Below are positions 31,387-42,250 of a stretch of DNA of 64,000 nucleotides, one piece after another. Under the pieces are notes generated by a model. The model was given only the letters and a program-made list of their open reading frames with translations, made no database searches and had not been told where the DNA came from. The translations under genes and the position numbers were made by a program. This DNA is from Vitellaria paradoxa. Taxonomy: Eukaryota > Streptophyta > Magnoliopsida > Ericales > Sapotaceae. The stretch covers positions 44,652,026 to 44,716,025 of the forward strand of contig CM034240.1 in the NCBI GenBank assembly GCA_019916065.1. The letters are read 5' to 3'. Numbering within the stretch: the first letter of the stretch is position 1; every line of letters starts with the position of its first letter.

Positions 31387-32034
31387 TAACAATTGAGATT
31401 CTCTTTTCCTCAATTGCCCTTTCCTTCCTTGGTTTTGGGTGGTTTTCTTTGGTTGGTGGAGGGAGCATTGGAGTAAAGAGCTGTCATCGCTTTGATTTAT
31501 CCACTCTAAAGGAGTTATCATGTGTGGGTTCCAACGATCATGCGGGGGTCCATCAATGTAGAGGATTTAGAGAGCTGACATAGTTTTCAATATCAGCTCG
31601 AGTATCAGCTCGAGGACATGAGGTCGTGGGTCCAACAATGTAGAGGATTTGGGAGACTTGACATAACTTTTAATGTTAACTCAAGGACATAAGGGTGGGG
31701 AATGTTGGATTAAAATTTAACAGTTTAGATGTATTCACGGTTTGAAATTATCATCTAAACTGTTAAATTTTAATCTAATAATTTTCAACCTCATTGTAGC
31801 TGACATTAAAGGCAGTGTCAGCTTCTCCTTTTCAATGTAAATGCATTCGTGCCGTTAATAATGCGCGAGTCCCAACAATCATGCGTGGGTTCAACATTGT
31901 AGTTGCATCATTTATGTCTAGGCAATGCAATGTTCTTATGACGATTGGTTTGTCTAAATCCATTCATGTGCTAGGATTTTTTTTTTTTTTAATCTTGTTA
32001 TTCGTAATCCTGCTTTTTCTCTATGCAACCTAAG

Positions 32035-32565
32035 AAATTCATGTATTTTATGTTTTTCTTTCAAATAACTTAATTTTTTTCACACAAGTCATAAATTATA
32101 CCTAAAATTTCAAAAATATCCATTGATCAAAACGGTAAGAGTTTGCTGAAATATTTTAATTTTTTTAGTAACTAATTGCTAAAATGTTTTGTTTATTTTG
32201 GTGTGGAAGTATCAAAAGTTTATGGGATAAATTGTTAAATTTTTTCAACAACTAATTGTTGAAATTATTTGATTTTTTTAGAAAGTTCTCGTTGAAAGTT
32301 TTTAATTTGTTCAGTAATCAATTATTAAAATATTTCGCTTATTTGTCAAAAATTTGTTTGAGCAAGTAATTGTTGAATTTGTTTGATTTTTTTAACAAGT
32401 GGTTATTGATATTATTTGTGTAGGGTTTTCTGGATGAGAGTTATGTGTAGTAAATATGAGGGTAAAGAAATTATTTTGTATTAAGACATTTTGTTATAAG
32501 ATAGAAAAATTTAACTAGACTAGAGAATAAAAAAATAGTACTATGAATAGCAACACTTTTTTTTG
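32035..32565. mobile_element. Inverted relative of the TIR element at 22288-22844
   Basis: The right end 'gaatagcaacac' and the internal words 'gtaaagaaattattttgtatt', 'gttgaaattatttgatttttt' and 'aactaattgttgaaa' are reverse-complement matches to the element at 22288. The left border is not resolved. Confidence 0.45.
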
Positions 32566-32670
32566 GTATCACCTATTGTTGCACTCATTTTAGGATTTTG
32601 TGAATCAGGAAAAAGAGGATAAGGGGTTGGTGATTTTAATTTTATGAGTGTCTGGCTATGCAAGTTTTCA

Positions 32671-33050
32671 GGCTGCGTTTGTTTACCGGATAAGGAGGGG
32701 GGGGATTGGATGCCTCATCCGTGGCCCCACAAATGCTATGTTTGTGTTGTTATTTGATTGAGGGACTGTAAACGTGGGATGGGATGAGTGATCCGGCGAT
32801 TTGTCGGATGAGTTATTCGAGGGGGATGGCGATATTATTAATACTTTACTTCCAGATTTGTTTCCCTCCAAAATTTAAAGGTTAAAAATTATTTCTTATC
32901 ACATCACATATTAAATCATATTTTTTATCCCACTTTATATCTTACCAACCAAACACCAAAAAAATAATCCTATCTTTTTATCCAATCTCATCTGTGGGTC
33001 CCACGGTATTACTTATCTCCCATCATCTAATCCCTCAAACAAACACGGCC
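32671..33050. mobile_element. MITE with GGC(T/C)G(C/T)GTTTGTTT ends
   Basis: The left end GGCTGCGTTTGTTTACCGG mirrors the right end GGCCGTGTTTGTTTGAGGG (other strand). The inner words 'ggatgggatgagtga' and 'atccaatctcatctg' are partly complementary. This end type is common among plant Tourist-like MITEs. No exact 3-bp TSD is visible. Confidence 0.6.
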
Positions 33051-33070
33051 TTAAGGGATGATGTTATTAT

Positions 33071-33073
<3 letters not shown>

Positions 33074-33106
<33 letters not shown>
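33074..33106. repeat. (GA)16 microsatellite
   Basis: About sixteen uninterrupted GA units directly follow the MITE at 32671-33050. Confidence 0.95.
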
Positions 33107-33111
<5 letters not shown>

Positions 33112-33833
33112 GGGAATGGCAGAGAGGATAAGGAGGCCATTTTTTGGGGATATAGATGGTCCCTCCCTAACTCTGGATTGCAATAAGGTTATTTGAACAG
33201 CTTCATGATGACGTGTTATCCATCCCCTTTGTTTTTTCATAAATAGCCTGTTTGTCGCAATAAAATTTATTAAAAATTTTTAAAAATATTTGAAAACTTT
33301 TATTACATTTTTATACATTATTATCTTTTCAAAATTTAAAAAAAGTTTAATATTTTTTAAAAAAAGTTGATAATTAAAATTCGATTAATCAAATAACAAA
33401 ATTTTTTTTATTCTAACCATGAACTCTCAAATTACTGAATGATACCCATTGCGACCAATTTTTCCGGAATCGTTCCGACAGATTGTATAAATTGTTTGAA
33501 TGCTTTGTCATTTTTTTTTTCCGTTTAATTATTACAATCAAAAGAAAAGAAGATTAAATAATGCGTTTTGATACAAAATTTAATGGTGTAAATACAGAAA
33601 TGAAGATATATCTCAAGTTTCAGTAACTCTATTAAAGTAACTTTATTAAACAAAGGAGGGAAAAAAAAAAGCCAAGCCCCCTTAGTGAGAAAATTATTAG
33701 GAAGTGATTATGTTAAGAGTAATTTTCGTTTTAAGTAGAGCAACGTATAATTATCAATGTATGATATAAATGGACGACACAATGAATAATTTTATTATAA
33801 TAAAAACAGTCATGGCATTGTTATTTTTGGAAA

Positions 33834-34104
33834 TTTCTGGGGTCGGGGAGAAACGCACAGCTGTTACTCATGGATGTGCATTGAGTGAAGTCTGCCCCGT
33901 GGCTCTAACTGGCAAAGAATCACGAGAAGATAAACTAGTTTAAGTAAATCCTGGCTAACCGGCTCAGCTGAGAAGGCTGTTCGATGATCCTTCACAATTA
34001 GAGAAAGGATTACTCTCAGAGAGAAGTCGAACCCAAGACTTATTAGTCCCAAACCCTTCAGACTATCGTCTGAATTAACTCAACTATCCCTCACGCGACG
34101 TTAA
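33834..34104 (-). mobile_element. tRNA-derived SINE
   Basis: On the minus strand the element begins after 'cgtcgcgtgagggatagtt' with a tRNA-like head: an A-box-like 'tagttgagttaat' and a B box 'gggttcgactt' about 45 bp later, followed by a body of ~200 bp. TTTTGGAAA flanks it directly (33825-33833 and 34105-34113), a 9-bp or slightly longer target duplication. The head resembles elongator tRNA-derived plant SINEs; the exact family is not known to me. Confidence 0.65.
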
Positions 34105-34551
34105 TTTTGGAAACTTACATGTATGGATATATGTGAGCAGATGATAGTTGGAATCATTTAGTCGAAATTTGAACAAGCTATTGGGATAGATGGACAATAA
34201 GATTATCTTAAGGTAATCCAATGATTCCAGCCATTATCAAATTGAAAATGTCAGCAGACTATTATTGAAGTTTTTTGTGAGATGCATAGCCAATGAACCA
34301 GAATCAATCAGGAAGAGCCTGCAGAGGATAAGAACGAAGTTTGTGATTTGATTGACTGAATGACGTGAGAAATTAATTCCGTTAAAAATGGAGAAATTGA
34401 ATCATTCTATTTTCTGTTATTACAACAGTTGCCATAAAGCCTTTTGGGATCACCTGAACTTTCCCAAATTTTGCGAGATGTGATTATTGGCCCGCAGTCC
34501 AAAAACCTGTGTTGTGGTCTTATATAACCGCCCAGCCATTTTAACTAGGAG

Positions 34552-34800
34552 AGGGGGGCTGCCCGGGGGGACTCCAGTCACAGTCACAGCAGTTGATCTA
34601 AAATGATGTTATTTTGACTTTTTTTTTTAAAATGATATCGTTTCACTCAAATTTTTATATTTGAATATAAACTGATGTATTTAAATATATCATATTCGAA
34701 TATGAATTGAAGTATTTGAATATGAAAACTTAAGTGAAACGATGTCATTTTAAGAAAAAAAATACCAAAACGATGTTGTTTTGGTGGACTGCAGCCCCTA
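34552..34800. mobile_element. Palindromic MITE with GGGGCTGC ends
   Basis: The left end 'gggggctgcc' and the right end 'ggactgcagcccctaag' are inverted. Inside, 'aaaatgatatcgtttcactc' pairs with 'gtgaaacgatgtcatttt', and 'tatttgaatat' words fill the centre, so nearly the whole element folds back. It is related to the elements at 22878 and 54015. Confidence 0.55.
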
Positions 34801-34869
34801 AGTCCATTTTAACTATTTGCTGCTTTGATGACGCCCCATAGCCCACTTTTTTCCTCTTTCTTTATATAT

Positions 34870-35360
34870 TATTTAGGGTGTGTATAGGATGATAAAAAAT
34901 GAGATAAAAGTGAGATAAGTTATAAATTTATAATTCGTACAGTAAGATAAAAAGTAAATAACTTTTAAAAATTTTTAGATATTTAGGATCCGTTTGGAGA
35001 CTCAAAAACTAGCAAAAAAGTACAAAAAGTTACATTTTGTAACTTTAGGTGCATTTGGTAGAGCCACAATTTTTATCACTTTTTTGCTTTGCTATTGTAA
35101 AAATAAAACCAAAAGTTTTACTAAGCACACAAAAATTATCACTTTTTTATTTTATTACAATAAAAAATTTACCAAATACACAAAAAGTTATCATTTTTTT
35201 ATTTTGTTACAGTAAAAAATTTACTAAACATCTAAAAGTTGTAAAAAAAAAAAAAACTAAAAATTACACTTTATTCGATCAAACACCCAAAAAAATATAA
35301 CTAAAAAACACACAAATAACTACCGAGAGTTAAGATTTTTTGGTTTTTTTTGAACATCTA
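34870..35360. repeat. Adjacent MITE remnants
   Basis: 34875-34990 carries 'gagataaaagtgagataag' and 'attcgtacagtaagataaaa', matching 40921-41065 and 60215-60380. 34990-35360 starts 'ccgtttggagactcaaaa' and repeats 'tttaccaaatacacaaaaag' words, like the family at 24847. Borders are approximate. Confidence 0.4.
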
Positions 35361-36685
35361 AACCGCCTCTTACTGCAAATCAAACCACGCTATAATATTG
35401 TTTGAGGCTAGAGTCTACTTTGTTTTACCTCCTAAGGGGGGGAGTTCTTCTTTTTAATGCTTGTTAAATAAAAAAAAAAAATTATGATTGTGCGAACAGA
35501 GTTGCACGGGTCATTTTAGATGGTGTTTGAATGTTTAAAAAAAAAAATTAAAAAAATTGTGCAAAAGTAACACGTTACAAAATTTGATTAGAAAAAATTA
35601 AAAAAAAAAATTTCCTATTTTTTGTAATTTTTTTTGTAAACTTCAGTGAATTTTGACTCTTCCAAATAAAGCCATATTCTAATCCACGAAAAATATTTTT
35701 TATTTATCATTGCCCTTTAGGATGTCTCTTCTAACCCATAGACATCAAAGAATATAAGGTTACCAGTTCTAGATAGTCAGAGGTATTCACTCGAACCCAT
35801 CTTAAAGAATACAAGGTGCACTCTAAAGAGGAAAGCAAATAAATAATATCTTTCACAAACAGAACTAAAACAACGGGGAATAAGGGTCCGTTTGGTAACT
35901 ACAAAAAAAGTTTACTAATTTGTAACAAATCTTATAAAAGTTATTTCACTCTCTTTTTAAAATTACCAGATTATTCTTATATCATTTCCTCCCCAAAATT
36001 GACTCTGTGCTTGTATAGCACAGCCGTGTAAAGCAAAAGTAATGAAGGCATAAATGTAAATATATAAATTTAGCTATAGTTAGCTTAGGTTCCCAAATAT
36101 AAAAAAAAAAAAACTTATTTTTTTTCTAATTTGCTAATAATTTGCTAGAAAAAAGCACTTACTAATGGTTCTCAAACCATGCCTAACTCTGTTCTCTCAC
36201 AATGGCATTTCAAATTTCTTATCCACACCGTAAATGTCTAACAAGTTGCGTTAAAATTGGAGGAATATTAGTCATGACATGGGAATATAATTCCAAATAT
36301 AAATATATTAATTTAAAATTAATTCAGTTTAATTTGAATTTAAAATAAATTAATTATTTAACATATTTATTAAAATTTAAAATATCTAAATGTAAATATA
36401 AATTAACACGAACTATAAATTGAATGCGACACAATTCCGCCCCATACTAAAACCTTATCCTTTAAAAAAAAAAAATTGGAAAAGGAAAAAGAAATTCAGT
36501 TATAATTGAAACTAAAAATTGTTAGCTAAAATCCAAAAGAGGACGTAAGCCCCAAAGCCTTAGCCATTTTCTTGGGAAACCAAACAGTCCCCATCAGGCT
36601 TCTTGTATACAAATGGCTGGTGAGGGAAATGGATCACTCTTATCTAAATTGCATTGCATCTTCTTCTTCATAGAGAGACAGAGAG
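35361..36685. other. Intergenic region upstream of the LEA-like gene
   Basis: AT-rich with no supported gene. The final ~60 bases ('cttcttcttcatagagagac') look like a pyrimidine- then purine-rich 5' leader of the LEA-like gene. Confidence 0.4.
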
Positions 36686-39600
36686 ATGGCAACCGCACTT
36701 GGTAGAGGATCACACACCATCAAGTAAGCTTTTTTACCTTACCATTTTTGTATATTTTTTTTCAGCCAACATTTGAAAACTAAGCTCAGTATTAGTATGA
36801 ATTTTAAATTGGTATATTTTAAAATCCAATTTCAAGATGATGATTTAACATTGACAAGCAGTAATAAATCAAATTTTATTTTATTTCTTTTTGTAATTTT
36901 TATCTTTCGATTTTGAAAATAAAATAGCTTTTTTCCCCTTTTTTGTTTTAGTAAAAAAGCAACTTAGTTCTTACCTACTTAAAAAAAAGAAATGGAATAC
37001 TAAAGTTCAATGCATGCCACGTACATTTGGCTGTAGTTATGCTATTCATAAATTCAACTGGTGTTTGATTTACCAAATTATATCAAAAGTTACAAAAAGT
37101 CATCAACTTTCTTCAATCTAATTTCATTGCATATCATTTTTACACTAATTTTTTAAATTTTTTTTATCATCCAAACACTCCCTCAAATTGGAGCAGTGGC
37201 GAACTCATGATTTTCATTTAGTGGAATGACGCATGACAAATCATTCAAAAATTCTAAGTATTTACTTTGGTCAAGAAGTGGGAGAGGACGTTAGAATTAA
37301 GATGGTGGATGTTGAGGGTCGACAATGAAGAAGATGAGGGTGAGTCGCATCAAGACCAAGAGTAGGAGAAAATCAGGTCACTTATTATTGAGGAGAGCAA
37401 AATGATATTCCGTGTAAAGAAAAAATATTGAAATAGAAGTTTGAAAAATTAAGACTCGTTGCAATTTTATAATAAAAGCAAAATATCAAAGAATATTTTG
37501 ATATTTTTACCAAAAAAAAAAAAAAAAAAACCCTTTCCCTCTTATCGAAAGAAATGTAAATAGGTCGAGTTGACTTGCGACTCGCCTAGCCCAATTATTT
37601 GTGAGCTCCAACCTATTCTACTTAAGTTAGGACTTGGGCCATCTTAGCCCGCCCTGTGACTTGACACGCCCTAGTCAAACTCTTTTCCTCTCCTTTTTCT
37701 AACTCAATCTCTCTTTGATTGTTCTCTCTCTCTCTCCTGTTGCATACTTGTAGCCTACAGTTTCCCACCCTACCCTCTCTCTCCCTCATAATTTTTTCTA
37801 ATTTATTTAAAAATATTTTGAAAAATATTAAAAAAATACATAAGGTCAATGAGCATGGGTTAAATGAATTTTACAAATCTTGACCCGATTTGGAAGAAAG
37901 TCAAGCTAGCAGGGGCGAGTCAACTTGCTGTCATGTTAGAGTCGAGTTAAGAGATAGTTCAGACCTTACTCGACTTATTTACATCACATATATGTTTAAA
38001 TTCTTGGTTGTTTAAATCCAATGCCAAAGACATTGACTTACCAAAAAAAAATTGCTAATAACATTGAGATAAGGTAAAATTTTCATATTTTTTGAATATT
38101 TGTGATTTTTTTGTTTTTTGTTTTTTCGGGCTATAAAGTGGTGTACACAAGATGACATATAACACCATATATGCAATTTAGAAGTTTTATACTTAATCAT
38201 AAAATAAATTTACTAGACATATATTTATTAAAGGCTCGTTCAACAAAATTTTCAATATTCGTTTTCATTTTTTTTTTCAAAACTGAACACAAAAGTTCAT
38301 TTGATAATTTATTTCTAGTTTTCAATTGCCAAAAAAATAAAAAATATTTTTAAAATTTTTGAAAAATAAAAAATATATGTTCTCAAGTTTTTATTTTTCT
38401 TCACCACCACCACCATCACTATTCACCATCGACCACCACTACTATCATTCACGGTTGACTATCACCTACTTCATTATCGTTGTCAGTCACATCATGTCAC
38501 CAACCATTCTCATAACATCATAATTATCAACAAATAACTATTAATAAACGTATATTTTAATTTTTTATTATAAAATTAAAAACTAAAAATAAAAATTTGA
38601 ACACAAAAATTAGGATGTGTAAGTTTTTATTTCACGGGGTTTAGTGTTTGTTTATTTAACTATCTTGGATGTATATTCAAATGTTTGTCAAAATGTCGTG
38701 TGTTTGACTTAAGACTGCGCTCATTTAGAAAACTTGTTTAATACAAGATTTTTATATATTAAGTAGGGGTGTTATAAAAAATCAAAAAATCGAACCGAAC
38801 CAGATTTTGTAATCCGATTTTTTTAAATTTGGTTTGGGTTCGGTTTAAAAAATTTTAATTTTTGAAATTGGTTTGATTTTCGGTTTTTAGGGCTTTAGAA
38901 TCGAATTGGACTGGACCGAACTGGTTATGATACAAGTGTGTAGCAAAATATAGTGGTTGGGACTCGAACTCAAGATCCCAAAATTTTTCAAGTGATGACT
39001 TTACCATTAGACAATACCCACCAATTGCTTACAATGCCACAATGAAGGAAACTGGGCCATGGCTGGAAATTAGGTTAGAGGTGAAAATATTTTTTGAGTT
39101 CGTAATAGGCTTGAAAGCCACATTAATGTAATTTTTATAAGTTTTTTAATATATTGGACCAAAATTGAAATTTTTTCTATTGGGCTTGGCTCAAAATTGT
39201 AGTCTGCAATGAAAATTGGATTGAAACCGGAACCGAATGGAAACCAGACCAAAACCGATTGACCATTAGACAATACCCACCAATTGCTTACAATGCCACA
39301 ATGAAGGAAACTGGACCATGGCTGGAAATTAGGTTAGAGGTGAAAATATTTTTTGAGTTCGTAATAGGTTTGAAAGCCACATTAATGTAATTTTTATAAC
39401 TTTTTTAATATATTGAACCAAAATTGAAATTTTTTCTATTGGGCTTGGCTCAAAATTGTAGTCTGCAATGAAAATTGGATTGAAACCGGAACCGAATGGA
39501 AACCAGACCAAAACTGATTGAAAATTTCAATCGGTTCTAGTTTTAAAAATTTTCAAACCGAAAATCCGGTCCGATTCCACAAATAGCCCAAAACTAAACC

Positions 39601-40344
39601 AAATCGGACCGATATCACCCCTAATATTAAGGGAGTGTTTGATTTATTAAAAATTAAAAAATTTAATTTTTATTATTTTTTAATTTTTTAATTAAGTTTT
39701 ATCTCGTATCACTTTTATAAGAATTTTTATTTATTTATTTATTTATTTATTTTTGTCATACAAATACCAACTAAGATGGTATTGTATCATTGAGCAAGTA
39801 CACTGGATGCAGCATCCGTGCGCGTGGGATGTTGGCTCTCGTTCACGATGAAATTTATGGGTTTAGAATTCGGAAATCAAATCAGTGAACTAATAAAATT
39901 TTAATCGGATTAATTCAGATAAATTTTATTTTATTGTAAACTCATTACTTTAAATAAAAACAAATATGTAAAATTATGTCAAATCATATCTACGAAGAGT
40001 ATCTTGAAACCTAACTGGTCGTCTAATTGGATAACTTCTTCGTTTGAGAATTGTAGTCAAAATGTAGTGTTTGGCAATGCAAAAAAATAAGTAATCGACT
40101 AATTCTTTTTGGTGTACAAATTTTACATAAAGTATTCGATCGTACTTAATAAAATATCCTATCTTAATGGTGATAAAGTCAATAAACAAAGTCATAAAAA
40201 ATAAAAATAAAAATAAAAAATTATTTGTAGGAGCTTACTTGACATATTATAATTTTTAACAATTTTTAGCCATTTTTTATTAAAAATTATAAAAAATTGA
40301 TGTACCAAATAAACTCTTAAAAAACTATCATTTTTTGAATAGCA

Positions 40345-40392
<48 letters not shown>

Positions 40393-41540
40393 CCAAATTT
40401 TTTATTTCCAAATCAAACTTAACTAATAGAAGTGCAAGAGGCCAATTGGTTTGATTTTCAAATCCCCGTAATATTTTGTACACCCTACACATAATATATA
40501 ATTGGCCTCGTTTGACTAAATGAACAATCTCTATAAATCTCTATAAATCTCCAACAATCCTTCTACCTCTAATTTTTTCGTCATTACGAATTTCAAAAAA
40601 TTCTAATATTTCGCTAAAAAAAAAAAAGTTGAAAGTAGGTTAACCAAATGTGTAAATTTTTTATACAATCATATTCTTCGTGTCGAAAATTTTCAAACGA
40701 GTACCATTGTTGCTATTTTTTGTGAATTTTTTTGAATTCGTGAAAACGGATTTGCAAAACTGTTCCTACGGTTTGCTACTTTTCATAAAAAAAGGCGCCA
40801 AAATCAACCCCAAACCACATTTTATCTCAAGTTATCTTATTTTTTCTTAGGCGTCAAAATTAATCCCAAACCACATTTTATCTCAATTTATCTTATTTTT
40901 CTTACTCCAAACAGGGCCTATGAATGTGTTTGGAGTGATGAAAAAGTGAGATAAAATGAGATAAGTTTTAGATTCGTAATTTATGTAGTAAGATAAAAAA
41001 TAAATAATTTTTAAACATTTTTAAAAATTTTGAGAGATTTTGAGAAAAATTTAACAAACCAAACGGATTCTATATATCTATATTAGGGCCGTTTCTTACA
41101 ACTAACTTATATTAATTTTTAATAATTTTTAATTAATTTTTTATAATTTTTTATTAATAATTATCAAAAATTAAAAAAAAAGAGCAAAAAGTTAGTGTGC
41201 CAAACTACAGATAAATATATAATATAACTTTTGCCGAATTTAAAATTACCCTCCAAACACATTCCCTGTACTGTTTTTCTAACGCAGGCCAATGCTGCAA
41301 AAAGTCAGCTACCATAAAAAGGGCAATTCTGCCGATATAATGAGCGACGCATTCAAAATGAACGGCGAGGAAGTGAAGAACAAGAACATCGCCGGCGGTC
41401 ACCGTGACGGCGGCTGTTGGGTTCCCGATCACCGGACGGGAATATACTACCCCAAGGGCCAAGAGAAAGTCATGGAAGGGGTTCCCCTCGGAGCCGGAAA
41501 GGATGTCGGAGTCAATTGGTTTTCCCAAAACGAGGACTAA
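36686..41540 (+). CDS. LEA_3-like small stress protein, 2 exons, 97 aa
   Basis: Exon 1 is 36686-36723 (38 nt, [12 protein letters not shown] plus two bases), ending at a consensus GTAAGC donor. Exon 2 is 41288-41540, after a pyrimidine-rich CTAACGCAG acceptor. Joined, they read on in frame as ...[20 protein letters not shown] and end VNWFSQNED. The signature near residues 67-80 ([19 protein letters not shown]) resembles the W-V-P-x-x-x-T-G-x-Y-x-P core of LEA group 3 (LEA5/SAG21/Di21-like) proteins, which are small, often mitochondrial, and induced by drought, oxidative stress and senescence. The basic N-terminus is compatible with organelle targeting. The 4564-bp intron is exceptional for so short a gene and contains transposons, including an intact-looking hAT-like MITE. 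The exon 1 assignment rests on frame, splice-site fit and the leader; the family call is moderate. Confidence 0.65.
38764..39623. mobile_element. hAT-like MITE with 8-bp TSD and internal tandem duplication
   Basis: The element opens TAGGGGTGTTAT and closes ATATCACCCCTA. ATATTAAG lies directly on both sides (38756-38763 and 39624-39631), an exact 8-bp duplication typical of hAT elements. Its 860 bp hold two nearly identical 259-bp units (starting at 39004 and 39263). On the minus strand a tRNA-like stretch precedes the duplication: 'gggtattgtctaatggtaaa' and 'gagttcgagtccc'. The peptide frames inside the duplicated units have no recognised product. It sits in the LEA-like intron. Confidence 0.8.
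40348..40385. repeat. (AT)19 microsatellite
   Basis: Uninterrupted alternating AT of about 38 bp within the LEA-like gene intron. Confidence 0.95.
40504..40918. mobile_element. MITE in the LEA-like gene intron
   Basis: The left end GGCCTCGTTTGACT mirrors the right end GGCCCTGTTTGGAG (other strand). The right half contains a ~58-bp tandem duplication ('aaccccaaaccacattttatc' type words at about 40813 and 40869). Confidence 0.55.
40921..41065. mobile_element. Short MITE directly after the previous one
   Basis: It begins 'gaatgtgtttggagtgatg' and ends 'aacaaaccaaacggattc', with 'gagataaaatgagataag' and 'gtaagataaaaaataaataa' inside. Closely related sequence lies at 34875-34990 and 60215-60380. 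Confidence 0.5.
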
Positions 41541-41683
41541 TTCATTTGATTAATCATTAATATCATCGTTTTATCAGAACTTGCGTTGAATGTCAGACTA
41601 TTGGATTTCGGGAGAAATTATATATATTTTACTTGATCTTGGTTTGACCAAAATTAAACACGTTATTATCACTAGTAGATTAC

Positions 41684-41721
<38 letters not shown>

Positions 41722-42250
41722 TAAAATATAAATGTGAATTATTCTATACTTTTATTAAAGATTTATTTACACCTTGAGATGATTCAATTCATTTGTGGGA
41801 GGTTAACTTCTCGTGAATTTACTATTTACAGTATGAATGGATTGTTCTTGATCAAACAAGAGAGAATATTGATCGTATTTAAGGGTTAGTATTAATCGGT
41901 TCAATTTTTAACAGCCGAATAGAATAATTTTAAATGTGAGGAATGGTGACTAAATTGATCCATAAATTAATATGCATTGATATGTCATTAGCGGATTGAA
42001 CTGAATCATTTAAGTTTGGTTACAACCAATTTGACTATATATATACTTAAATTTAAGTCAAAACAATTTAATTTATTAATAGCTGTAATTTTATAATATC
42101 TTGAAATAATGCTTTTTTCTTGGTAATTATCTTGAAATAATACTTGAAGAGTGTCGGCAAAGTTAATGTAATATTAGCATGTGATACATTAATATTAATA
42201 TAATATAACTAGAATGAATATATTAATATTCTATTATATAATATGGAAAC
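41541..42250. other. Intergenic region after the LEA-like gene
   Basis: Probable 3' UTR in the first ~100 bases, then AT-rich DNA with an (AT)18 microsatellite at 41683-41719. No other feature is seen. Confidence 0.45.

Noticed and set aside
39070..39511. Two similar minus-strand peptides of 60-67 codons, at first suggestive of a duplicated small gene.
   Set aside because: They lie in the 259-bp tandem duplication inside a hAT-like MITE and resemble no protein; similarity is explained by the DNA duplication.
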